Assembly (NCBI GenBank): GCA_963966185.1 | Contig: CAWZYM010000402.1 | Span: 1,391,001 to 1,455,000 of the forward strand | Length of the DNA stretch: 64,000 nt | From: Rhabditoides inermis | Taxonomy: Eukaryota > Nematoda > Chromadorea > Rhabditida > Rhabditidae | Reading direction: 5' to 3' | In this document: positions 33,519-49,919 of the stretch, in pieces | Position numbering within the stretch: the stretch's first letter is position 1 | Layout: each line of letters starts with the position of its first letter | Translations under genes and position numbers: made by a program | The notes under the pieces: model-generated | Database searches by the model: none | What the model saw: the letters and a program-made list of their open reading frames with translations, nothing else | What the model was told of the DNA's origin: nothing

Positions 33519-36500
33519 CTAGAAGTGGTAGGTGGCGGTTCGGGTGGAGTTGGAGCCGCGCGGGCTGTCGTAGTCGTTGAGATAGTCGAACTGCGAGAGC
33601 GCGTCGCGCACGTCCTCGCCTGAAATATGGGGTGTTCCCTTTTGTGACCGACATAGCCAGTTTCTAGACAGCGCATGCAATTGGACGCCCTCGAAATCCT
33701 CGAATACAGCGCCAACGCCTCCTATTGTGCAGCGGCTCCTCCACCGCATTCACTCCTCACCAAGTGAATGTACTCAGCAGCTGTATCCCACCATCTATTC
33801 TCGTACGTCGCACATTTTCTATGGTTCCAGGATCATCATGAGTATCGCACGTTTTCTATGGTTCCGGATTTTGTTACATCCGTATTTTCATTGTGACGCA
33901 GCTTTTCTAAATTATCATGAACGACGCACCGATGGTTCCGGCTACGGAGGGCGATCGGAGGCGGGACGACGCGCGACTGTCCAGCTCCTCGTCGCGCCGC
34001 GTGTACCTCAAATAACGAATTTACAAGAGAATGAAAACAATATGTTGAAACGTCACGGCACCGGTTTCGGTCCCTTCCAACAGACCGAGAGTGTGAACGT
34101 ATCAGCCGGGACTACATTATAAGTGAAATAGAAACTGCAAGCTCAGTCCCTTCCAACAGACCGAGTGTGCACAGACCGTGTAAGGTCGGGAGCATCGGAA
34201 TCGGAAATGAACACTGCCACGCACCTCTGTTGCGGCGGCAGCGGGCCTCGCACCGAGCGTCGCTCCTCGCGCTCCACGTTGATCGGGATGTAGATCACCT
34301 GCACATCATAATCTTTAATTGTTAAGAGATTATAGATACACAGTAACACAACAGGAAATGTACAGTGCGGCAAATATTGATCTGAGGCTATCTGTATCAA
34401 ACATCTAGCTACTCATGGGGGCTCACAACATATGGCCTGCGCCAGAGCGCGATAGTTTTCGATCTACCTCGTTTGCAGTTCCAAATACGGAATACGGTGC
34501 AATAACCGTCTGCCTCTCTTGTTTTTCTATTGTCGAGAGCTGACTCTCGGTCTTCCTCTGATCTAGCCCACAGCGCGCAACTTATTGCGAGCAGAGAACT
34601 CTATAGGTGAGCTAGTTTTGGATGGCATCCCCCCTACCTGCTCGTCCTTTGGCTGTCTTTCGTACTGGTGCGGCGCGCTATAGTCCGGCTGGTACTCGTT
34701 GTAGTCGGGCGAGAGCGTTCTGCAATGTGAATTCGACGCACCAAACCTCCCACCTCCGAACTCGTCATTAAAATGGATTTGTTGCACAGCTCTTTTCAAC
34801 ATAATAATGTGTGTAAACAGTGAAAACTCCGACAGATTCTTCTTCTGTGGAGCCTTTGTTCCTGATGATACGCACTGATTTTGTTGAACAGTAAACAGTG
34901 AACACTCCCATAGATTATTCTTCTCTGGAGCCTTGCCATTACAAGGCTATATGATCTATTGTCCCAGCGCTATTCGAACACCTCTCATGCTAAATGCCTA
35001 TATCCACATAAAAACGCTATTCTGGACACAATATTTGACTTGATTTGAATTGTAACTTACCTTTGTTCAAACACGGGCGCGCTGGGCGGGCGCGGCTGCT
35101 CCCTGGTCAGCGTGTCCCGGGTGAGAGTGGCCGACGAGAACGGCTCCGGCGTCACCGCTCGCTTCGACGCCTTCAACACATGTGTGCCAGTCATGACGTC
35201 ATGTCTCACCTGCGGCAGGACGGGTGCGGCCGGGAAGAGGTAGGAGAAGCCGGCGTGCGAGTGCGGCGCGTCCACGATCGGCGGATCGGCGAAACGCGCG
35301 CGCGGCGAGAGCGCGCGATCCGTGGGTGAGAGCGCGCCCTGTAGAATACACGTGTCATCATGTTGATGAAGTTCCCGTGAATGATTTTCCTGGATGATTC
35401 TCCAGTATTCTCGCACCTCGCGTGCAAGCAGCGCAAATTTGGAATGTATTGAAGCTATTACTGTTCCTGGTCATATGTTGCAGATTTCATAAAACATGTG
35501 CGCAAATTGTTCAGGACTTGGGAAAAAGGAAAACAAAAACTCACTTGGAAGTCCCTGGGCGACACGGCGCGCTCCTGTCGGATCGGCTCGCGCATCTCGC
35601 TACGCACCTGAATAATCAGAAATCGTGAATGAATGGATCATGAATGGATCTTGAATAATGGGATATCGTGAATGGACGAATCATAAACAAAATGTAATCC
35701 TTACCTCCCTGACCGGCTCTCGCGGCAGAGTGCGCACCGCGCTAACAGGCGGAGGGGCGGCGGACGCCGGTCGCAGCAGCGACTGCGTCTGACAACATGG
35801 AAACGTATATGGCGCGTAGGAAAAAGTCACACCAGAAATCGATGTCTGGGGTCCTAACTAAGGTATCCTATCAATTTGGTTCGGATTCGAGAGTGTGGCT
35901 CTAGCAACACTCGTGAGACAACATGGTGATCAGACCGCCCCACCTGCGCCGGGTGCATTTCCCTGCTGAGATCGTGGGTGGAGCGGGAGAGGTGGCGGCT
36001 CGGCTCGATGGGATGGTACTCGGTGGAGGGGTCGACGGCCACGCGCCGCAGACCACCGCGCTCCTCCGGCATCTGAAAGGCGTGTTGCGAAAGAGCAGCC
36101 TCAGCCCAACTATTTTCCACGGCGTTACTGTATGCTTCATATCATCATGATGTTGTACAGTCAAGATATAGCGATTCTGAATAAATTATTGATTGATTGT
36201 TTGATTGATCATCATGATTGTGTCGTTATACTCAAATACATCCCGGATAAAAGAGATTGATTGATTGATGAAGTATCACACTCACGGGTCGCATCTGCAG
36301 GTCGTCTTCGATGAGCATGGCGCTCTCGCTCTTGGCGCGCCGCATCCCGCCCATCTGGGGCGCGTGCGGAACCGTCGTCGAAGGCTGCACGAAGCGCGAC
36401 TCTGAATACGTATAGTACGTATAGTTACGTATAGTTACGTATAGTTACGTATAGTTACGTAATACGTATAGTTACAAATATATGCTCGCAATAAGAGGCA

Positions 36501-37528
36501 CGCGGTTGGGGGTAGAGTAGATCAGAGAAAGACGGAGGTCTCGACAATGGCGCGCAAAACAAGTGAGTACGGTTACGGCACAGCATTTCGAACTGCAAGC
36601 GAGGAGATCGAAAACTATCGCGTGACGAGACAACTCACCCGGCTGCCACTTGTTCATGATGTTGGTCTGCCGTTCCGGGTAGAACGCCATGCTGCTCATC
36701 GAGACTGCGCGACCGCTGAATATTGAAATAGTTTGTTCATAAGTGGCATGACATACGCACAGTTTGAACAATGTAATATTACGGCTACGATATGGAACTG
36801 TTCGTATTTTGAATGGCGTATTCACTTTTTTCTCGGCTACTGTTGGCTTTCAGTGTCTGGAGAAAGCGTTGTAATCCTGTTACTCCTCTCGCATATATTG
36901 TATTGGTTTTCTGTTCATTATATATTATTATACAAAACATCGGCCACTCACCCGCCCATCCTATCCAGACCGCGCTCGATTCCGAGCGTGTTGGTGTGCG
37001 ACGACGCCAGCGTGTTCCTGCGTTGATAAATTTGCAATTTCTTTTTCAATCGGTTTTTGGAACCGAGACCGAAGTGTTCCAGCAAGACATGTATCATTCT
37101 TTCTCAACAAATCCATTCGGCAATGGCCCACCTGTCCATTCCAATGGTGCTAGTGGATGAGGGCGCCGCCCTTCGTTGCCGCTGCCGCTCAATATTCTTC
37201 GCCACCGACGTCTGACCCTGAACGTAGTGGTAACAAGTCAGATATTACAATGTTTTAATGAATATCTTCATGTTATTGTGTACTATCGATTTGTTGCTAG
37301 CAATAAGCCAGATTTTGTGTTTTGTAAAGCAATGTCGGAATAAACTGTTCTCTCGTCGGCTTGAAATCATATCTCATCTACACGTTACTTTGGTTTTGTT
37401 GATTCCGCCTCTTGTCCCCAGTGATCCGATCAAGATGCGCTTTACACTCACACACTCGTTACACGCGCACTCACTCGGTTCGCATGTCGCGCGAGCATGT
37501 TTCTCTTCCGCGTGTCGTAGCGGACCGG

Positions 37529-37574
<46 letters not shown>

Positions 37575-40045
37575 GGGGCGGGGGCGCGGCTAAGACCGGG
37601 CGGGTCTCACGTTATGCGCGCACTCGAGTGAGCTCGAGAGAGACCGCTGCCACCGCGCAAACACTTTTTTTGCGCAGAGGAAGATTGCAACACAAAAACG
37701 AGGAGGCGCGAGACTGACGCAGAGGCGGTGGTCAAGAGTGACGGCGGAAAGAAAAATGGGACGTAGACAATTAGGGTGATAGAGAAATCAAGATGATAAA
37801 AACGCGAGGCGCACTCACCGCCGTGGAGAACTTTGCGTTCTGCGAGCGCATGCGGCGATTGCGGTCCGACTTGGACGTGTCCGATTCCGTCTCCGAGTAC
37901 GTGTAGCCGTAGATGGGATTCGTGTTCACGCTGCCCTGCAGCGACGAGATCTCCGACTGGTAGCGCCTGTGAAGGGATCGGGATTCGGCGACATCGCATT
38001 AACATAAATCAACAACGCGTTCGAGAGAGAAATAGAGAGAGCAAAGAGAGGATGAATTCAGATCAAACGGTTTCGACTCCTGTCAACACTCAAACGGTGA
38101 ACACCCCAAGGCTGAAGGGACTCGGAATCAACCGACTGAAAACTCACGGGGACATCATGGACACGGTGCTGGTGGCTGTCTGCGCGAGACTGCGCCAGAT
38201 GCTCAGCTCCTCCATCAATGTCTCGACGCCGCCGAGCGGCGTCTGCACCTCGCTCACCAGCTGAAAACAGGGGGCATACACAACCTCTACACTCTTGTAT
38301 TTGCATTTTTTCGTTATATACAGTTTCCCATTGGAAACGGCTTGTTTGGTTTGGGGTGAACATGCATCTAAGAAGGCGATTCATTGCTCCCATGTATGCC
38401 CATCCATTAGACTAAACATCACAATGAAACAGCGTTGGACAAGGCGTACACATCTAGTATATTCTTGTACTTGCATTTTCGTTATTTACAGCTTCCCATT
38501 GGAAACGGCTAGTTTGGACCTTCATTGGACCACTCCCGAACGATAATTTGGGGTGAACATGCATCTAAGAAGGCGTTTTTTCTGCTTCCATGTATGCCTA
38601 TCCAATTATGAAAAAAACATTCGAAACGTGACTGCGATCACCTTTTCCACGTAGTCGGCCGAGAACTGCGCGAGCTGCGCCTCGGAGTAGGCGAGGTTCC
38701 GGTGCACTGGGGTCGGAGCCTGCAGCACCAGCCGGTTCAGCAGCCGCACCACCAGGATCTGAACGCGTAGTGGTGATAGCACATAAAAAAAACAATTATC
38801 CATTCAGAATCGCCTATGCATGTAAATCTTGCGAGAGATGGCTTGGGCAATGAGCGCACCTGTATGTGCAGCTTGGCGGTGTGGAGGCCGTGCTTGAGCT
38901 GGTGGACGAAGAGCGAGAGGCGGAGGAAGTCGCGGCTGCGCGCCGCCGCCGTCGTCAGCGCCCGGAACAGCGCCGTGAAGCCGTGCGGCTGCTCGAGAAG
39001 AAGCAGGATGATCTGAACGAGCCAGCCTCCTGTCGATTTATGATGAGTTGACAGTGGAGGGACACACCGTCAAATCGTGGGAAAAGGTGTCAGCCACGGA
39101 CCATCAAAAAGGGAACTGTGGGACGTAGGGTGAAACAGGGACATGTGCTTTGCACAGTGTGAATGCTACCCACCTCGAGCGCGTAGCACTTGCTGTCTAG
39201 CTGGGGCGAGTTGACGGAGAAGAGCACGATCTCCATGCCACTCGGGTTGTCGAGCAGCGAGCGCCACGCCGCCGGCTGCAACATCGACAAGTTGTTGAGA
39301 AGAGTGTGTTTTTATGAAAAGCAAGAAATCAAGTTTATGACAATGCACTGATGTATGATGAAAAGTGTGATGAAATGTTCCGACGGTTCGCCTTTATGCT
39401 TTATGGCATCATCGAGAAAAGCATTACCCTCAAACTTGGGTAATTAATTCACACATTAGTAACAATAAGATGCCACTTTAAGAACTCACCGATTTCTCGA
39501 GCATGATCTTCAAGCACTCGATGCAGTCCGCTTCCGCCACCGCCGCCTTGCGTTTTCTTGAAGAGACATGGGTGATCAATTCCGAAAATGTAAACCTAAC
39601 CTATTTGTGTTGTTGCTGTTTCGATTGAGAATCGAGAGCTTGCCACCACTGTGCTGCTGCTGATTAACGATACCTTGCAGGGCGACGACAACCTGTGTAA
39701 ATTTGCATAACCGCATACCTAAAACCTATTCAACAATGTGTACCTTGAGCAATAAGTCGACACCGTTGATAGGACGTTGCACAAATTCATTCATGAAAAA
39801 CGTCGACCTGTGACATGACATTATAGAGGATACAGGCATAATGAATCAACCTGTGATCAGTGGCGATCAACTGATCCTTGAGAGTGAGCAGAATGAAGCC
39901 GGCATCAGACAATGACGACTGGGCGTTCGGGGGCGCGTCGGCGAGTTGAATGAATCTAGGAAATCGATAACTAATCTATAAAAATCAATAAAAAAAACCT
40001 TCTGAGCTGCTCGGCGATCTGTCTGGGTGGAGCGGCGCCGGCCAT
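33519..40045 (-). CDS. GBD/FH3 (formin N-terminal)-like protein without FH2
   Basis: Coding exons: 40045-39999, 39955-39851, 39807-39744, 39692-39601, 39556-39490, 39275-39174, 39012-38860, 38758-38642, 38260-38148, 37966-37819, 37217-37132, 37017-36952, 36715-36639, 36401-36286, 36072-35944, 35788-35705, 35607-35545, 35338-35210, 35170-35061, 34719-34638, 34298-34225, 34006-33930, 33619-33519. They total 2202 nt, 733 aa. Residues about 1-287 are helical and armadillo-like; stretches such as LLDNPSGMEIVLFSVNSPQL and EQPHGFTALFRALT resemble the Rho-binding GBD/FH3 region of formins. Residues 288-733 are low-complexity, rich in Ser, Pro and Arg, ending in TATYHF. No FH1 or FH2 is visible, so it would not nucleate actin itself; a scaffold or regulator role is inferred. 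An acceptor-like tttccatag ends 18 nt before the ATG. The intron 35171-35209 is only 39 nt. The family call is tentative; the gene model is strong. Confidence 0.6.
34321..34411. repeat. Dispersed repeat E, copy with insertion
   Basis: AAGAGATTATAGATACACAG and ACAACAGGAAAT, then about 33 bp, then CTGTATCAAACATCTAG. The copy at 20208-20264 has the same blocks without the 33 bp. Confidence 0.65.
34449..34605 (+). repeat. Dispersed repeat A, copy 2
   Basis: Same family as 19021-19164, in an FH3-gene intron. Confidence 0.75.
36121..36210 (+). repeat. Dispersed repeat B, copy with (ATTG)n tail
   Basis: Best second copy of the element at 24648-24724, sharing ACTGTATGCTTCATATC, AGATATAGCGATTC and a GATTGATTG tail. 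Confidence 0.7.
36409..36474. repeat. Short tandem repeat, 11-12-bp unit
   Basis: Five or six units of TACGTATAGTT in an FH3-gene intron. Confidence 0.9.
36481..36622 (-). repeat. Dispersed repeat A, copy 3 (inverted)
   Basis: The reverse complement of this stretch aligns with 34449-34605, including GCGATAGTTTTCGATCT. Confidence 0.7.
37531..37572. repeat. (CT)n microsatellite
   Basis: About 21 CT units in an FH3-gene intron. Confidence 0.95.
38012..38106. repeat. Dispersed repeat C, copy 2
   Basis: Matches 19745-19882 in order, with only a short GA run. Confidence 0.7.
38286..38610. repeat. Intronic tandem duplication, unit about 165 bp
   Basis: Two copies share TTCCCATTGGAAACGGCT, TTTGGGGTGAACATGCATC, TAAGAAGGCG and CATGTATGCC. 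The second copy has an extra segment of about 30 bp. Confidence 0.8.
39379..39447 (-). repeat. Dispersed element containing an SL1-like sequence, copy 2
   Basis: On the minus strand, 39447-39429 matches the last 19 of 22 nt of SL1. It is followed by GGTAATGC, CGATGATGCC, AAAGGC and GAACCGTCGG, paralleling copy 1 at 23922-23974. It lies in an FH3-gene intron. Confidence 0.8.
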
Positions 40046-40897
40046 TCGAGGCGGCTCCACTATGGAAACCGACATGACAGATCAGACTTACTATCGATCC
40101 GCCTGTTTCACAGTTTCACTCTGCAAGAATGATTGCGATAATATTATAGGGATTACGCTGCTTCTAGGAGCACAGCGGCGAGTTCGATAATTCTCCGCAT
40201 ACACGAGTGGGCGGTGAACAGAGAGCGCAGACGTGAAACGTGCGAGGGTACAGGCGCAGAGAAGAGGCGCAGGTGGAGGAAGGGCGACGAGATGAGCGCG
40301 CGGCGAGAGCGGATCAAGTTGTAGCGAAGGAGCGGGAGGAGGGGGTAGAACCCGCCGGTGTCTTTGTGCGTATGCAAATCTGAGGCGCGCCCTCCTCTCT
40401 CATTGTGTTTGTGCTGTGAGCCAAGTGGCTGGCGCTAGTGTCTTCGAAAATGATACACGATCATGAGGCATGGAATGCCGACAATCACCGCTAATCGATC
40501 CAGGAACTCAAACATACACAAAAAGCAAATAGACGTGAACTTGTGGCGGCGAGAGAACACGAAGGAAACAGTCAGAGGTGTTGGACAATAAAGAGGTTCA
40601 ATAAAACCAACGGCACACAGCGTGAGTCATAGACGTGTGGAAAGGTTGCGGTGGAGCCTATTTGCGACCGCTACTGTGCCACAAAAAAGAGAGAGCGCGC
40701 GAGAATTGACGATGCACAAGGTTCAAACGCGTAGAAGAGGTGATGGAATCGATAGAATCGAGGGTGGCCGCGTAGTCGTTGCCGATTTGCATGGCTGTCG
40801 CAGAGACGGCCGCCGCCCTCCCGCTGTGTGTGTGTATTTTGTTTGTTCGAGCAGCCGGGACCTGTTAGACTGTCCCTTTCTCCTTCTCCCTCTCTCC

Positions 40898-40944
<47 letters not shown>

Positions 40945-41023
40945 CCACCTTCTCCTGCTCCTGCTCCCGCCTCTTCCGGCCTGCGCTGAAACCTCACCCA
41001 TGAAACACTTGACGAGACAGAGA

Positions 41024-41092
<69 letters not shown>

Positions 41093-41832
41093 GTGGGAGA
41101 GGCGCGTAGAGTATAGATACCTTGCTGTATGATTCAATGCGCACTACACGATGCCATTTGATGTGATCCGACCAAGAAATTCGGAGAATTCGCCAGCCAG
41201 AATACTTAAACAGCATGAAATCAAGATTCCATATGTAACTGTTTCAAACACAAAACAAGTAATGCTGCTAGCTTCATTTCCAAACATCTCACCTCTGTTT
41301 GCGCACAGTCTTTTGAAAGCCCAAGAGTGCGGGGTGGGTTGTTGTGTTTTTTCAATGCCCTGAGGGGAGGCTGATCGGTGGCGCTCAATGGGGCGCAGCT
41401 AATGGCCGCCAAGCACAAACACGCATGCAAACGAAATGCGCGCCGATCAAAAAGTGCGCTCTCGACTGACAGAATTTGATCACTGGTTCAGAAAACGTCA
41501 CGACTTCAGCCACTGCAAAGAACGACTTGACAAAAGCATATATCTTTATACATTTCCGTATAGAAATCGATATTACAACATACATCTCAAAATGCAACGT
41601 GCAACATATATGCAAATATGACTCTACAAACTGAGGATATCACTCAGAAGTCGAAACAGTGGGGGAGGGGATGGGCCGAAAACAACCAGGTGTCATAATA
41701 CCAGAATGGAGGTGCGCCACGCAGTGACAAAAAGGGCTGCGACGCAGCGGGAATAAAGCGGGAAGCTCTGGATGAATAGAGAAGGGGAGGAGGGAAGGCA
41801 GGGAATGTGGTGGGGGGTGGCTGAGCGCACGT
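40046..41832. other. Spacer between 5'-nucleotidase and FH3 genes
   Basis: I recognise no gene. It contains a CT tract (40901-40941) followed by a GA tract (about 41020-41090), able to form a long hairpin. At 41413-41490 lies a short repeat also seen at 42338-42400 (CGCATGCAAACG...AAAAAGTGCGCT). Confidence 0.5.
40901..41090. repeat. (CT)n and (GA)n tracts in inverted arrangement
   Basis: About 40 bp of CT and about 65 bp of GA separated by roughly 80 bp; they are complementary on one strand. Confidence 0.9.
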
Positions 41833-47637
<5,805 letters not shown>

Positions 47638-48048
47638 GCTAGTGGGGTGTGTTGGGGGACTGGCAGACAGTGTCTGTATTCGGTCGGGTCAGGCCCGCAT
47701 CCCACCCTGGCCACGCCCCCTTCTACCACTTGTACATCCCTCCCTAACCCCCGATAAGCTATCTTGCCGAACCCAGGGGTGAAAACGAGTCCACATTTTT
47801 GAGACGATCATGTTCCCCGCCGTCAAAGAAGACGCACTTTTGCCCGGCCCAGTGATTTATGAGTTATGGGGTGAGGAAGAGAGAGAGTGAGAGTGTGTGC
47901 ACTAGTTTACTAGTCTAGAGACTATACAAGAGAGCACGAGAAAAGCGCTAAGCCGATTCCAGGGGCAAGTGACAGCTCTCACCCTAAGAAACTATTCAAC
48001 GTAGCAGAGGGAACAAAAATATTACACGATATATGAATATGTACCAAC

Positions 48049-48089
48049 CTCTGTCCCGGCTGTCGCTTGTAACCTCGTGCCTCGACCAT
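48049..48089 (-). CDS. NT5C2: Alternative first exon of the NT5C2-family gene
   Basis: Encodes MVEARGYKRQPGQR and ends AG before gttggt, in the same phase as the downstream first exon (47637-47570), so either splices to the exon at 47514. The exon is preceded by ttttag, a good acceptor for a spliced leader or an upstream untranslated exon. Using it gives a 544-aa protein. Both first exons end with a similar KR..GQR stretch, which suggests exon duplication. Confidence 0.75.
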
Positions 48090-48091
48090 TC

Positions 48092-48232
48092 CTAAAAAAA
48101 CACACATATTATTTGATGCAATGCAGAAGCTTGACAATTTCGAAAACACGCATACGCACACTAACAATATTCAAGGGGCTATGAGAAGGAGAGGCGTACA
48201 CTGAAAATGCTTTTGAGAGAGGAAGAGATAGG

Positions 48233-48271
<39 letters not shown>

Positions 48272-49919
48272 GTGGAACTCATGCGATAATGAAATCACAA
48301 GAGTAGTGAGCGTAGGCCACACGTGCAAAGCGAAACACAGTGCGAATCACGAGGATGCGCCTCAAGCAGAGGCCGACAAACACATGAATCAGAGCAAATA
48401 TAAATGAAAGCGGCGAATCGATCAGAGCCGGGGCTTTTCTCATTTCAAAGTTCACCCGTGTGTCTGTTCACCCATGAAACGTGAGACGCGTGCAAAGAGC
48501 TTGCAGCGAGAGAATGGGGAGAAAGAGGCGGGCCGGAGGAGAAGAAAGGGGGGAGGGTCAGTCTCACATACGCACGCACTGAGCAGATGCTGACCAAACA
48601 GCTTTCCGCACTCATGCAGATGACTAGATTATCATATGCGGGAAACGTCGCGAGCCCGCAAAACTGCGTAGACAATAATGCTGACTAAAGTGACTAGGTT
48701 ATATTCGCCCATTCCGGGCGGCTGGACAGGGAAAAAAGAGTATTTTGCGCGGCATATTGGGAGAAGGGTTCCACTGCACTCGTTAATCACAGTTCAGTTC
48801 GCACCTGTCGATGGAAAGGATGCAGGTGAAGAAGTGGTGTGTGTGTGAGAAACACCTGAGTGGGGAGGCGTGGTCAAAAGATTGCCGCCACGTTACCGCA
48901 ACGTCATAGATTAGATGTGATCATTCATATGACACGCACGCGCATTTTTCAGCATTCAATGAACTGATAAAGGGTGATGCGTGAATAATAAACACCACAA
49001 TCACCATCATTATACTCTATAATCAGCTGAGTTGACCGCGAGCTAGAGAGAGAAAGAGTATGAGAGATACGGTGAGCTGGACATGGTAATCATACCGCGG
49101 GAAGAACAGTCTGCAACGGTCGGTGTGTACGGCGATATCCTAACCGGAATCGCGAGTCAGTCTGGCTGTCGCGATTCCGGTAGACACCTCGTCATTCATT
49201 GAACAACAAACAACTGATTAGAGCAATTTGAACGGATAATCGATAAACGTTCGTTTCGCAATATTAACATACAATAATGACGAGTGTGCTGCGCAAGAGA
49301 AAAAAGAAACGCTTTCTCACCGATAAAGGCACCAGCTTCCTTTTTCGTATTGAGCTTTTGCCAGTGAGAGTGACTAGTGAGTGAATAAAGTCCCACCGTT
49401 GTAGACAAGCGAAGCGTTGCGAGACCCGTTGGGTTGGGCATTTATTGCGTTCGCTTTTCGTTCGCTTTTGAGCAGCCCGTTTGTTTGTTTGTTTTGACTC
49501 ATATCATGCAAACGGATCTCCGCCCGCCCTTGCTCACTCCATTCGTGATTTCTCTCGCTCACTCGTGTGTGTTGATTTGCGTGTTGATTTGCTAATAACG
49601 CATATCCATCTGATTTGTTTTATTTATTTTAAATATTGCATATTGCGTAGGTTCTCGAAGTTTTGTATTCTCGTTTCAATCTGTCCAATTCGGGGGATGA
49701 TCCACGCTGAAACAAAACACCTTTCCGAGGCGACGGCGGCGGGCGGGTTGTGGTGCGATAGCGGCCGAAACAATGTGCGGCAGTATGTCGCCCTCTGATT
49801 GCGATAAATGTTGGCAGCGGTGATAAGATCACACAGCGTGTCTCGGTCTAGTCGACGGGCGCAGCATCGATCAGTTGCCCGCACGCTCTCCCGCTCGCCT
49901 GCCGCCGCGCCAGTAGATC
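48092..49919. other. Divergent spacer between the NT5C2-family and CDF-like genes
   Basis: No gene recognised. It contains a GA tract (48233-48269) and probably the promoters of both neighbours. A possible minus-strand donor (CATCGACAG, gtgcga, near 48803-48811) could mark an untranslated first exon of the nucleotidase gene. Confidence 0.4.
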
